Of a stretch of DNA of 64,000 nucleotides, positions 52,957 through 62,158 are shown one piece after another. Source of the stretch: Peptoniphilus faecalis (GTDB lineage: Bacteria > Bacillota > Clostridia > Tissierellales > Peptoniphilaceae). Below the pieces are notes generated by a model. The model saw only the letters and a program-made list of their open reading frames with translations. It did not search any database and had not been told where the DNA came from. A program made the position numbers and the translations under genes. Every line of letters starts with the position of its first letter. The stretch's first letter is position 1. The stretch is from assembly GCF_012976305.1 (NCBI RefSeq), contig NZ_JABDSR010000005.1, positions 99,383-163,382 of the forward strand, in the 5' to 3' direction.

Positions 52957-54711
52957 TCAACATGCGTTGTCTTTTGCTTGGGAACATAATTTTTTATCCT
53001 CGTCATTCTTGTGGGAGCACAATTTATTAATGTCATTGTCTTTGGCATTTTTTCTTTTATCTTTAAAGTTATTAGAATCTTGACTATCTTTAACTCCTGT
53101 TTTGAAATAGAATGTTAAGTCATATGGATGAACTGTTCCGTCTTTGTCAATTCTACCCACCACAACTTTATCAACTATGCTTTCAAATACTGTTCTGTTA
53201 AATTCCTCTATAATTTCTCTATTTTCTAAGACCTTTTTAAATTGCTTTAGTCTTTCTTTAATAGAGTTTTCATCTTTGATAGTTAGCTCTAGTGTTTTCT
53301 TTTCATCAAGTAATTCTTCTTTTTGTTTCATAAGTTTTTTATACTTTTTAGCATAAACTTCTTCATCTATACTATCTTCTAAATGGAGATCAACTAACTT
53401 TCTTTCTTGACTAATGATTCTATTTAAATGATTTTCTATCTTTTTCAGATCCTTGACTAAAGTATTATCATTTATTTCTTCTTCAACAATTTTTAAAAAG
53501 TCATCTATTACTGTTGAATCTGCATGGCATAATTGCCTATAGCTTTCAACAAAAGCTTTTTCTATTGCCGCTTCTTGTATTCCCTTTGAATGAGGACAAT
53601 ATTTCTTACCTTTTTTTGTTGATTTTACACATTGCCAGTTAATTTTTTTATAAATTGAACTAGTGTGCCATGTTCTTCTTGAAAGTATTTCACCACAAAA
53701 TCCACATTCCAGCATACTTGAAAAAGCGTATTGTCTTGATAGTTTCTCTCTTTTTCTATCCTTATTAGCAATGGCGTTTCTGTTTTGTGCTCTCCTGAGT
53801 CTAATCTCCTGTGCCTTTTCAAAGTCTTCTCTTGATATAATTGGCTCGTGATGATTTTCAATGTGGTATTTATCAGATTCACCAAAGTTTGCTAGTCTTC
53901 TTTTTGTTATGGGATCAACTGTGAAGGTCTTTCCCATTAGTATATCGCCAATATACTTTTCATTTTTAATTACTCCTAACACTGTAGTGTCAGACCATTT
54001 TGTTTTACCTCTCGGGGTGAGATATCCTTGTTCTTCTAGTTCTCTACCAATGACTGAGCCACCATTGCCCTCTAAATATCTTTTAAAGATATACCTAACA
54101 ATTTTGGCTGCTTCTTCATTTATAGAGATACTTTTTGTTGTAGGGTCATAATCGTATCCAAGACAACTTTGAAAACCAATAAGCTCCCCCTTTTCCATTT
54201 TAATTTTCAGTCCTTTTTTCACATGGGCTGAGGTATTTTCTACTTCTTGTTGAGCTACTGAACTTAATATTGTTAGTAATAGCTCTCCATCCATTGTCAA
54301 AGTATCTATATTTTCTTCTTCAAATACTACACCAACATTATTTTCTTTTAGGAGTCTTACATATTTTAAGGTATCTAATGTGTTTCTAGCAAATCTTGAT
54401 ATAGATTTAGTAATTATCATATCTATATCTCCATTTTGGCAATCACTTATTAGTCTCATAAAATCTGCTCTTTTAGTAGCAGTTGTTCCTGTTGTTGCTT
54501 CATCTGCATATATACCAGCCAAAGTCCAGCTCTTATTATTTTTTATTAGATTTGTATAATAATCAACTTGCGATTTATATGATTCAAGCTGGTCTTTACT
54601 ATCTGTACTTACTCTACAATATGCTGCAACACGTTTTAAATCTAAATCTAGTGCATTTCTATTTCTTGCTCCAGTATTTGAAGCTTTTATTACTTTTACT
54701 TTAGTATTCAT
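52957..54711 (-). CDS. Large serine recombinase (site-specific integrase)
   Basis: A 584-residue large serine recombinase (TndX/TnpX/CcrA type) for element excision and integration. The resolvase domain starts at 'AAYCRVSTDSKDQLESYKSQ' with the catalytic Ser35. A recombinase domain follows ('YLTPRGKTKWSDTTVLGVIK'), then a zinc-ribbon region with 'CGFCGEILSRRTWH' and a later Cys pair ('WQCVKSTKKGKKYC'), then a coiled-coil region. The last 40 residues repeat 'KLCS' twice and look like a C-terminal extension. It marks the left end of a mobile element. Confidence 0.93.
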   Translation of the reverse strand: MNTKVKVIKASNTGARNRNALDLDLKRVAAYCRVSTDSKDQLESYKSQVDYYTNLIKNNKSWTLAGIYADEATTGTTATKRADFMRLISDCQNGDIDMIITKSISRFARNTLDTLKYVRLLKENNVGVVFEEENIDTLTMDGELLLTILSSVAQQEVENTSAHVKKGLKIKMEKGELIGFQSCLGYDYDPTTKSISINEEAAKIVRYIFKRYLEGNGGSVIGRELEEQGYLTPRGKTKWSDTTVLGVIKNEKYIGDILMGKTFTVDPITKRRLANFGESDKYHIENHHEPIISREDFEKAQEIRLRRAQNRNAIANKDRKREKLSRQYAFSSMLECGFCGEILSRRTWHTSSIYKKINWQCVKSTKKGKKYCPHSKGIQEAAIEKAFVESYRQLCHADSTVIDDFLKIVEEEINDNTLVKDLKKIENHLNRIISQERKLVDLHLEDSIDEEVYAKKYKKLMKQKEELLDEKKTLELTIKDENSIKERLKQFKKVLENREIIEEFNRTVFESIVDKVVVGRIDKDGTVHPYDLTFYFKTGVKDSQDSNNFKDKRKNAKDNDINKLCSHKNDEDKKLCSQAKDNAC

Positions 54712-54766
54712 TTTACCTCCTTCCCATTTTGTATCTTTCTACAGTGTTAGTATATCACAAGAACAA

Positions 54767-54904
54767 TTACTTTCTATCTCTCTTCTTATAATCATTTTCT
54801 AATCTGTTTTTAATTTTTGTATATTCCTTATCATTAATTAATTTAAGATCATAAAGTCTACATAACATTGCTACTCTCAAACTATAAATCTTTATTGCTT
54901 TCAT
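54767..54904 (-). CDS. Small element protein, 45 residues
   Basis: A short gene: ATG at 54904 with AGGAGG upstream and a stop at 54767-54769. The product begins 'MKAIKIYSLRVAMLCRLYDL' and ends with 'ENDYKKRDRK'. It lies 56 bases upstream of the recombinase on the same strand, a typical place for short SHOCT-like or excisionase-type ORFs in such elements, but I cannot name its role. Confidence 0.65.
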   Translation of the reverse strand: MKAIKIYSLRVAMLCRLYDLKLINDKEYTKIKNRLENDYKKRDRK

Positions 54905-55314
54905 AATAACCTCCTATGTAAATTTAAGTTTTTTGACATTGACAAGTGCCTTGGATTAGCAACATAGGAATCTCACCTCCGCCTCTGTTCAGGATGAGCC
55001 GGCTTCAACCTTAGAAGTATCATTATCCTCATTTTCTTCATAGCGAATAGGGTATCCCTCCCTATATTCAAACTTTTACTTATCACTCCCTTTCTTCTTC
55101 CCTTGCTTTTTGCTTAGCAGTACTTGTTTTGCCGAATTATTCAGCAGAAAGATCTTGGCGGATAGGTTATTACGCTCCAAAAATGATTAATGTCTTGTCC
55201 TGGTCTATTCAATTATTAAGGTTCAAATATTATTTTGTTTTTTAAAAATAGAAAGAGGACAAAACTCCCCCCTCACTTTATAAAGGAAAATTTGCCCTCT
55301 TTGGTAACCAAAAA
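54905..55314 (-). other. Element region with two possible short ORFs
   Basis: About 410 bases. On the minus strand a 34-codon frame from TTG at 55180 to TAA at 55076-55078 gives 'LERNNLSAKIFLLNNSAKQV' and a lysine-rich end, and the same frame continues after the stop with 'KFEYREGYPIRYEENEDN' to 54989. Neither has a clear ribosome site. They may be pieces of a single small element gene. The rest holds no other gene. Confidence 0.35.
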
Positions 55315-55726
55315 CTATATTTCTTCTATAAATTTCTTTAGTTTTTCTAAAATCTTATCTCGCCTTTTTATTAAAGCAGGATGTGATATATTTTGAGTCT
55401 TTGCTACTGCACGAAGTGTTTCATCATTGAAATATAATCTTTCAATTATTTCCCGTTCATCTTTATTTAACTTTGACATTGCATTTCTTAGTGCTTCAAT
55501 CATCATTTGTGTAGCTACAACCTTTTCTACATCAACGTTTTTATCTTCTAGATTATTTTCAAAATTCCCATCGTGATTTAGGGACGAAAAAAAAGAGCAA
55601 GTGTTTTTTCTTATCCACCTGCTCTAAATATTTTTCATGTTCTCTTTCTTGCCAGTAGACTTTGTATATCTGCTTGCTTACTTTGATTTTTTGCCCACCG
55701 ACATAAAGGTAATATTCTTTTGTCAT
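55315..55726 (-). pseudogene. Sigma-70-like element gene split by a frameshift
   Basis: The ATG at 55726 (TGGAGGAAAC upstream) opens 'MTKEYYLYVGGQKIKVSKQI' and runs to 'DKKKHLLFFF', where the frame breaks at a run of eight A (plus 55587-55594). With one base fewer, it continues 'SLNHDGNFENNLEDKN' and joins the downstream open frame, which ends in a sigma region-4-like helix-turn-helix ('LRAVAKTQNISHPALIKRRD'). The whole resembles the sigma-like regulators of conjugative elements. It is a frameshift, a sequencing error or a slippage switch. Confidence 0.65.
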
Positions 55727-55764
55727 TTATGTTTCCTCCATTCTTTTTTTGTCTTTTTTTAGAC

Positions 55765-55815
55765 AAAAAAAGGAGGACTCCTGCTCTTGGGCATGGTTAG
55801 TCCTCTAAAATGAAC
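55765..55815 (-). terminator. Terminator after the second ECF/ABC operon
   Basis: AGGACT / AGTCCT stem (55774-55779 and 55799-55804 approximately) followed on the minus strand by a T run; a second T-rich palindrome with TTTTTTTGTC / GACAAAAAAA lies next to it. Confidence 0.6.
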
Positions 55816-55943
55816 GAAACTATTTTTAATAAAGATTCTTTTTGGATTTGCTATATTATTTTTAACAGATATATTATATAAATATCGTCTTTCGATGTTT
55901 AAGTCTATTTTCTCCTTGTTTTAATATATGATAAGTTGAAATA

Positions 55944-57365
55944 TTACATTTGCTCAATAAATTCAAATATTTTTTCTTCATTATTAAATAAGACAAACCT
56001 ATCATAATTATTTTTATCTAGAGTTAAAGCAGAATTACAACACTTAAAAAGAAATTCCAAATCATGAGTTATAATAACTATTGAAATCTTTTTAGAATAC
56101 TCATTTATAAGCTTAGCCATGATTTCCATATTCTTATAATCAAGTCCTGATGTTGGTTCATCTAATATGATTACTCGTCTATTTGATAGAAAAGCAGTAA
56201 TTACAGCTAGCCTTTGTTTCTGACCTCCTGATAATTTTTGAGGATGTGATGTTCTTTTATCCCAGAGATTTATTTCCTTTAAAAGTTTTTTAATTTCTTC
56301 TTTATCAGATGATATAGACAGGAGTTCATTTTCAACTGTATCTAAAAATATTTGTGAATCTACATCCTGCTGAACTAGGTAAGAATTTTTTAGTCTTTCT
56401 TTTTCTCGTACACCTATACTTGTATCTTGATTTTTTCCAACAAGTCCAGTTATTATTCTTGATAGAGATGTCTTACCCGATCCATTTTTCCCAAGTATTC
56501 CTAAAACTTCTCCCTTCTTTAAATCAAAAGAAATGTTTTCTAAAATGCTTTTCTTACCAACACTTACATATATATTATTAAAAAATTCTACAGAATCTTT
56601 TTCAAAAAAATTTCTTTCAGTTTTTAAGTTTCTTTCTTCTAAAGTCCTAAGTCCTAATTCTTTGGCTAGATTATTATTAAAATTTTCTCTTGTAAAAATT
56701 TCATTGATTGTTGCACCTTTCATAAACACAATTCTATCAAATAAGTTTTTTAGATAATAAAGTCTATGCTCGGCTAATATTATGGTTTTACCCATAGATT
56801 TTAATTCTTTTAAAATCTCTTTAAAGCTTTCAATAGAATCATAATCTAGAGAAGAGGATGGTTCATCAAAAAATAAAATTTTACTATCTTGAATAAGAGC
56901 TGAAGCAATAGCTACTCTCTGTCTTTCTCCTCCTGATAGTGAAAAAATAGATTTATCAAGCAGTTTTTCTATTTTAAGCAATTTACTTATAGACTCTATC
57001 TTTTCTATAATCAAATCTCTTTTAATTCCCAAGTTTTCTGCCCCTAAGGCAATTTCATCATAAACATTTGTACAAAAAAACTGATCTTTGGGATTTTGAA
57101 AAACAATGGATAAAATTTTTGAAAGTTCTCCTTTTTTATATTCATTTATATCTCTTCCTAAAATTTCAACCTCTCCATCTAATTTTCCTTCATAAAAGCT
57201 TGGAAAAAGACCCGTAATTATTCTTATTAGTGTGCTCTTCCCACAACCAGAATTGCCTGTTAATACAATAAACTCTCCATCTTTGATATTAAATTTAATA
57301 TTTTTTAAATTCTCATTTTCTCCATAAGAAAAAGATTTAATATTAACACTAATCACATTTTCCAT
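55944..57365 (-). CDS. ECF transporter double ATPase (A component), second cassette
   Basis: A 473-residue fused pair of ABC domains. The first has 'GNSGCGKST', 'LSGGERQR' and 'KILFFDEPSSSLD'; the second has 'GKNGSGKTS', 'LSGGQKQR' and 'VIILDEPTSGLD'. It is homologous to the double ATPase at 36,650 (same architecture, e.g. 'EHRLYYLKNLFDRIVFM' versus 'EHRLYYLRDILDKIFVI'). It overlaps the T gene by 13 bases. GGAGC lies before the ATG. Confidence 0.92.
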   Translation of the reverse strand: MENVISVNIKSFSYGENENLKNIKFNIKDGEFIVLTGNSGCGKSTLIRIITGLFPSFYEGKLDGEVEILGRDINEYKKGELSKILSIVFQNPKDQFFCTNVYDEIALGAENLGIKRDLIIEKIESISKLLKIEKLLDKSIFSLSGGERQRVAIASALIQDSKILFFDEPSSSLDYDSIESFKEILKELKSMGKTIILAEHRLYYLKNLFDRIVFMKGATINEIFTRENFNNNLAKELGLRTLEERNLKTERNFFEKDSVEFFNNIYVSVGKKSILENISFDLKKGEVLGILGKNGSGKTSLSRIITGLVGKNQDTSIGVREKERLKNSYLVQQDVDSQIFLDTVENELLSISSDKEEIKKLLKEINLWDKRTSHPQKLSGGQKQRLAVITAFLSNRRVIILDEPTSGLDYKNMEIMAKLINEYSKKISIVIITHDLEFLFKCCNSALTLDKNNYDRFVLFNNEEKIFEFIEQM

Positions 57366-58048
57366 AAACTTGCTCCTAGCATAATAACTGTGCTAATCCA
57401 CATAAAATAATCAAATTTTGAAAATTGCAAATTATATATGGATGTTTTTTTACAATCTATTTCAATCCCCTTTAAAATAATTGAACAGGTTAATACATCG
57501 CTTATTTCAAGACATTTATAAAGTAAAGGCACAAAATAAAGCTCAAAAGTCTTTATTGGGTGAAATATACTAGTCTTAAATCCTCTTATCTTTTGTCCAT
57601 CTTTTATTTCTTGGAGTCTTATTTTTATTTCAGGTATAAACCTAAAGAATAAAGCAATAGGAAGTCCAAAGCTTGTAGGCATTCCTCTATTAGTAAAAGA
57701 AGCTACAATAAAAGATGCCGAATATAGACTCATGACTCTTGCCATAATAAATATAGGAGCGTAAAGAAATATAATTCTAAGCATGAGATATATCGAGCCA
57801 ATAAAGACACCACCCAAATAATTTTCTAAAATCCTTATTAAAATAAAAATTACAATCAAAAATAAAGTAAATTTAAAACTTAACTTTAGTGAATAAATGG
57901 ATAATGATAATAAGCTTAATAGTAGACATATAATATAAAAAGCTTCATCTCCTATTGTGAGTATTATAGAAAAGACTATAATTAGCCCAATTATAGTAAT
58001 TGGGCTAATTACTTCCTTTTTCTCTTTTTTACTTTTAACCAAGAACAC
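57353..58048 (-). CDS. ECF transporter T component, second cassette
   Basis: Membrane coupling component with about five to six hydrophobic segments and an Arg-containing coupling helix. The start is set at a GTG at 58048, with TAGGAATA upstream. This gives 231 residues, the same as the homologue in the first cassette. A longer frame to 58120 would lie inside the S gene and has no ribosome site. The end overlaps the ATPase gene. Confidence 0.83.
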   Translation of the reverse strand: MFLVKSKKEKKEVISPITIIGLIIVFSIILTIGDEAFYIICLLLSLLSLSIYSLKLSFKFTLFLIVIFILIRILENYLGGVFIGSIYLMLRIIFLYAPIFIMARVMSLYSASFIVASFTNRGMPTSFGLPIALFFRFIPEIKIRLQEIKDGQKIRGFKTSIFHPIKTFELYFVPLLYKCLEISDVLTCSIILKGIEIDCKKTSIYNLQFSKFDYFMWISTVIMLGASLWKM

Positions 58049-58625
58049 TTTTTTTATTCCTACCAGCAAAAAACTTATTATAGATATATGATCCAAATTT
58101 TGCACCAATGATTGATGCAATTATGGAAATAACAAAACAAATTCCAATATTTGCAGGTGTGTAAAAGTTTCTTAAAAAGTCAAAGTAGTCCGCTCCCATC
58201 ATTTCAAGCATCGCCTTAGATTTTGAAAAGAAAAACACAATTATCATAGGATGAAGTGAATATACAAACATACCCGCTCCAAAAGCAAGACCAACCTTAC
58301 TATTGCCTCTATCATAATTTTCACTACTTCCCACTACAAGTTCAGCTAATATTCCAGCAATGGTATTTATAATTATAATAGGCCACATCCCCATAAGAGT
58401 GTAGAATAGTCCTATCAAAAAGAAATATAAAAATGCGGTCCCCCTCACCTTTACACTCCTTGCCAAAATTACAAATACTGGTGCTACTACAATCGTAGCA
58501 AAGGCACAAGACAAATATAAACTAGGCATTACACCTAAAGCTCCTGTAGCATAACCAAGTCCCATTGTTAACACAAATCCTATAACTGAAAAAACAGCAA
58601 TTTTTACAATATTTTTTAAATTCAT
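58035..58625 (-). CDS. ECF transporter S component (MptD/TIGR02185), second cassette
   Basis: A 196-residue membrane S protein with about five to six hydrophobic segments; 'KNIVKIAVFSVIGFVLTMGL' and the 'GICFVISIIASIIGAKFGSY' end match the same family as the gene at 38,739. The ligand is unknown. AAGGAGGAG precedes the ATG. It is followed by the T gene with an overlap. Confidence 0.85.
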   Translation of the reverse strand: MNLKNIVKIAVFSVIGFVLTMGLGYATGALGVMPSLYLSCAFATIVVAPVFVILARSVKVRGTAFLYFFLIGLFYTLMGMWPIIIINTIAGILAELVVGSSENYDRGNSKVGLAFGAGMFVYSLHPMIIVFFFSKSKAMLEMMGADYFDFLRNFYTPANIGICFVISIIASIIGAKFGSYIYNKFFAGRNKKSVLG

Positions 58626-58635
58626 CTTCTCCTCC

Positions 58636-60369
58636 TTATTTAATTTTCCAATTTTCAGCTTTTTCTCTGATTTTAATGAAATCAGAATATATGCCTTCTT
58701 CTTTAATTAATTCATCATGTTCACCTTTTTGAACAATTTGACCCTTTTCTAAGACGATGATTTGATCAGCGTTTTTTATGGTATTTAATTTATGGGCTAT
58801 CATAATCACCGTCTTCTCTTTCATTAATGAGTTAATCGCAATTTGTAATTTGTCCTCATTTTCTGGATCAACATTTGCAGTTGCCTCATCTAAAATTATA
58901 ATTGGTGCATCTTTAATAATTGCTCTTGCTATTGATATTCTTTGTTTCTCACCTCCCGAAAGATTAGCACCCCCTTCTCCTATTACTGTGTCATATCCCT
59001 TTGGCAAAGCCATAATAAAATCATGACACGCAGCTTTTTTTGCAGCATTTATGACTTCCTCATGACTTGCATTAGGATTTCCAAATTTTATATTGTTTTC
59101 AATAGTATCATTAAATAGATATACTGATTGAAAGACTATGGAGATATTATCCATCAATTCTTCTAAACTAATATCTTTTATATTTACTCCACCTATTGTA
59201 ATATCTCCACTATCTACATCCCAAAATCTAGCAATGAGCTTTGATAGGGTTGTTTTCCCAGCTCCTGATGGTCCTATAAATGCCACAGTAGTTTTTTCAG
59301 GAATTTTAAAAGATACCTTATCGATTATTTTTTTATTTCCATAGGAAAAAGAAACATTATTAAATTCAATATTTCTTTTACTTGTTAACTTTAGACCAGA
59401 CTTCGATTTCATCTCACTAAGCGACATAATATCATCAACTTTATCAATAGAACTTGCTACTATTCTTAGCTCTGACATTGAAGATCCTGCCTCCTGAATC
59501 TGAGAAAATATCATATAAGACATAATCAATGTCATCAAAGAGTTTGTTAAATTCATAGTTTGATCAAAATAAAATCTAATAGCCAAATACATCAATATAA
59601 ATGATGCAACATTTAAAATTAGAGAAGAAAAAATTGTAAAAGGAGTAAATCTTCTCTCTACTTCTAAATTAGTTTTTTTACTCTCAAAAATAGCATCTCT
59701 TGTGTTTTTATCTCCCTTACCCGTTAAATTAAATGATTTAATAACAGGCATGGCTTGTATATGTTCTAAAACTCTATCAGATAAATTAATTTGGGCATTG
59801 GCTCTTTTGGGAGCAACTTTAGCTGAAACTTTTTGCATTCTATCACTAACATAAAGGTATATTAATGTTGCTATTGCAACTACAATCCCAATTCTAATAT
59901 CAAAAATAAAAACCATGATAGTAAAAACAAAGGCTGTTAAAAATCCAGTAAGCATGGTTATGAGAATTGAAGGAACAGTGTTTTCTGTTTCGCTTAGCCC
60001 TGTTGTTAATATCCCTGAAATATTTTCCATTTTTGAATTATTTAGTAAACCCATTGGAATTTTTTTCAACTTATCTGTCATTTTAATTCTTGCATTTGCA
60101 ACCATAAAATAACCTGCATGAGTTTGTCTTAACTGTGCGTAATAATTTGTTATCATTCGTCCAAATATAGATGCAAGAATAATAGCAAAAGACATTAAGG
60201 ATGTTCTTAATTTTTCTCCATTATTTACAATACTTAACAAAATAAAATAAACGGCTCCCATTTGCAAAACATAAAAGAATGCATGAATTACTGATATAAC
60301 TAAAGATTTATTTAAGTTTGACTTCTCCTTAGCTGAAAACCTCCAAATTTTACTTAAGGTTTCTAACAT
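58636..60369 (-). CDS. ABC half-transporter, second cassette (partner 2)
   Basis: A 577-residue half-transporter with six membrane segments and an ATPase domain carrying 'GPSGAGKTT', 'LSGGEKQR' and 'IIILDEATANVDPENE'. AAGGAGG lies before the ATG. It lies 1 base after the partner half-transporter gene, so the two are co-translated. It corresponds to the gene at 39,330. Confidence 0.9.
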   Translation of the reverse strand: MLETLSKIWRFSAKEKSNLNKSLVISVIHAFFYVLQMGAVYFILLSIVNNGEKLRTSLMSFAIILASIFGRMITNYYAQLRQTHAGYFMVANARIKMTDKLKKIPMGLLNNSKMENISGILTTGLSETENTVPSILITMLTGFLTAFVFTIMVFIFDIRIGIVVAIATLIYLYVSDRMQKVSAKVAPKRANAQINLSDRVLEHIQAMPVIKSFNLTGKGDKNTRDAIFESKKTNLEVERRFTPFTIFSSLILNVASFILMYLAIRFYFDQTMNLTNSLMTLIMSYMIFSQIQEAGSSMSELRIVASSIDKVDDIMSLSEMKSKSGLKLTSKRNIEFNNVSFSYGNKKIIDKVSFKIPEKTTVAFIGPSGAGKTTLSKLIARFWDVDSGDITIGGVNIKDISLEELMDNISIVFQSVYLFNDTIENNIKFGNPNASHEEVINAAKKAACHDFIMALPKGYDTVIGEGGANLSGGEKQRISIARAIIKDAPIIILDEATANVDPENEDKLQIAINSLMKEKTVIMIAHKLNTIKNADQIIVLEKGQIVQKGEHDELIKEEGIYSDFIKIREKAENWKIK

Positions 60370-60370
60370 A

Positions 60371-62101
60371 TTAATCCTCCTTTCCTATACTTGTTTTCCA
60401 AAGCTTCTTATAAGTCTCTGAAGAATTTAGAAGATCTTCATGCTTACCAGAGTCTTCAATTTTTCCATTATTTACTACAAAAATCTTATCCGAATCTTTT
60501 ATTGTATATAATCTGTGTGCAATCACGATTACAGTTTTATTTTTAATTAATTCATTTAAAGAATTTTGAATTAAATATTCATTTTCTGGATCCATATAGG
60601 CCGTTGCTTCATCAAATATAACTATAGGGGCGTTTTTTAGCATTGCTCTAGCTATAACGATTCGCTGCCTTTCGCCTCCAAAAAGACTTTCTCCCTGTTT
60701 TCCAACCCTAGTTTCATATGCATTTTCCAAATGAGATATAAATTCATGACAGCCAGCTTTTTTTGATATCTCCTCAACTTCTTTATCGCTCGCCTTAGGG
60801 TCACCCATTCTTATATTTTCCCTTATAGTATCATCAAATAAAAAGTTGTCTTGGGACACAAAAGAAACCTGATCATAAAGTTCTTCTAAAGGAATGTTTT
60901 CATAAGGAATATCGCCCATCTTAATCACACCCTTCTTTACATCCCAAAATCCTGCAATTAATTTTGCAATAGTAGATTTTCCACCACCTGACAAACCTAC
61001 AAAAGCATTTTTAGTTCCTTCTTTTATTTGTAAGGAAATATCTGATAAAATTTCTTGACCATCTTCGTACTCGAAACTCACATTATTAAGCTCTATATCA
61101 TGATTTTTAATAACAATTTTTTCTTCACTGTGAATTTGCTCAGTCGAATTAAGAACAGACTCCACATTTTCTACTAAAGTGCCTACTTGAGCTCCTATAG
61201 TTGTAAATCTCATCATAGTATTTAGTAATCCTTGTAAGGAAAAGGATAAAATTATGGAAAGTAGATATCCTGTTAAGGATAAAGATCCATTCTTATAAAA
61301 GATATATCCCAATGGAAGTATAGCTAGAAGAGTAGTTGGGGTGATTGCTTTTGACATTGACATTCCAAATTGAGTTTTTGTCATCCAGTCATAATAATAT
61401 TTAGCATTAGCATAAACTTTGTCGGTGATTTTTTTATAAGTTTTATCCGTCTGATTATATGACCTTATCACTTCTAACCCATTTACGTATTCTACAAGAG
61501 AAGAATTCATTTCTCCTCCGATTTTCATCGCACCAGCAAAATTATCTCCATAAGATTTAAAAACACTTGCCATAAAAAACATACCTATTGGAAATGATAC
61601 GAGGGATAAGAGTCCCATTCTCCAGTCTACAAACAAAAGATATAAAAATACAAAAACAGGACCTAGTAAATTTGCTGTCATTTCAGGGAACATGTGAGCA
61701 AGTGGACTCTCCATACTTTCTACCTGATCAACTATTTTTTGCTTAAAAGCTCCACTTGGAGTTTCGCTTATTGTTCCAAGAGAAAGTTTAGGAAGTTTCT
61801 CTATCATTTTTATCCTAATATCAGCAAGTATAGAAAAAGTAGCCTTGTGGGAAATAGATAGAGACCATGCATATAATAAAGTTTTTAAAGCATAACCTAG
61901 TAGTCCAGTTAAACACCATAAGATATAGTAATTTTTATCAGTATCATTTGATATAAGTCCTTCAGCAATTTTTCCTCCACTTATAAAGGGAAGTATTCCA
62001 AAAATAACTCCAAGACTTGCGAGTAGCACTGACAGATTTAAACTTGACCTATGATTGTTCGCCAATTTCATTAGTTTTTTAAATTGATTTTCTTTTTTCA
62101 A
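60371..62101 (-). CDS. ABC half-transporter with altered signature motif, second cassette (partner 1)
   Basis: A half-transporter of about 576 residues: six membrane segments and an ATPase domain with Walker A 'GLSGGGKST' and Walker B 'IVIFDEATAYMDPENE'. The signature is 'LFGGERQR', where the usual LSGGE has Phe in place of Ser, so this half may be a weak ATPase in the heterodimer. A TTG at 62101 is preferred, because GGAGGTGG lies 6 bases before it; an ATG at 62116 would place that site inside the gene. An operator lies just upstream. Confidence 0.88.
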   Translation of the reverse strand: MKKENQFKKLMKLANNHRSSLNLSVLLASLGVIFGILPFISGGKIAEGLISNDTDKNYYILWCLTGLLGYALKTLLYAWSLSISHKATFSILADIRIKMIEKLPKLSLGTISETPSGAFKQKIVDQVESMESPLAHMFPEMTANLLGPVFVFLYLLFVDWRMGLLSLVSFPIGMFFMASVFKSYGDNFAGAMKIGGEMNSSLVEYVNGLEVIRSYNQTDKTYKKITDKVYANAKYYYDWMTKTQFGMSMSKAITPTTLLAILPLGYIFYKNGSLSLTGYLLSIILSFSLQGLLNTMMRFTTIGAQVGTLVENVESVLNSTEQIHSEEKIVIKNHDIELNNVSFEYEDGQEILSDISLQIKEGTKNAFVGLSGGGKSTIAKLIAGFWDVKKGVIKMGDIPYENIPLEELYDQVSFVSQDNFLFDDTIRENIRMGDPKASDKEVEEISKKAGCHEFISHLENAYETRVGKQGESLFGGERQRIVIARAMLKNAPIVIFDEATAYMDPENEYLIQNSLNELIKNKTVIVIAHRLYTIKDSDKIFVVNNGKIEDSGKHEDLLNSSETYKKLWKTSIGKED

Positions 62102-62121
62102 AATTTCCACCTCCATAAAAA

Positions 62122-62136
62122 GATAACTTAGTTATC
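62122..62136. promoter_or_regulatory. TetR operator copy between tetR and the ABC genes
   Basis: GATAACTTAGTTATC, identical to the core of the site upstream of tetR at 62833-62847. It lies in the 42-base gap before the ABC gene, so the repressor could also bind within the operon. Confidence 0.75.
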
Positions 62137-62158
62137 ATATTTTTAAAAAAATTAAGGA

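Noticed and set aside
49458..52960. An 11-base match (GTCTCAACATG) between R1 and the recombinase end as a possible attachment site pair.
   Set aside because: Eleven bases match often by chance in a window this size, and the flanking bases do not agree.
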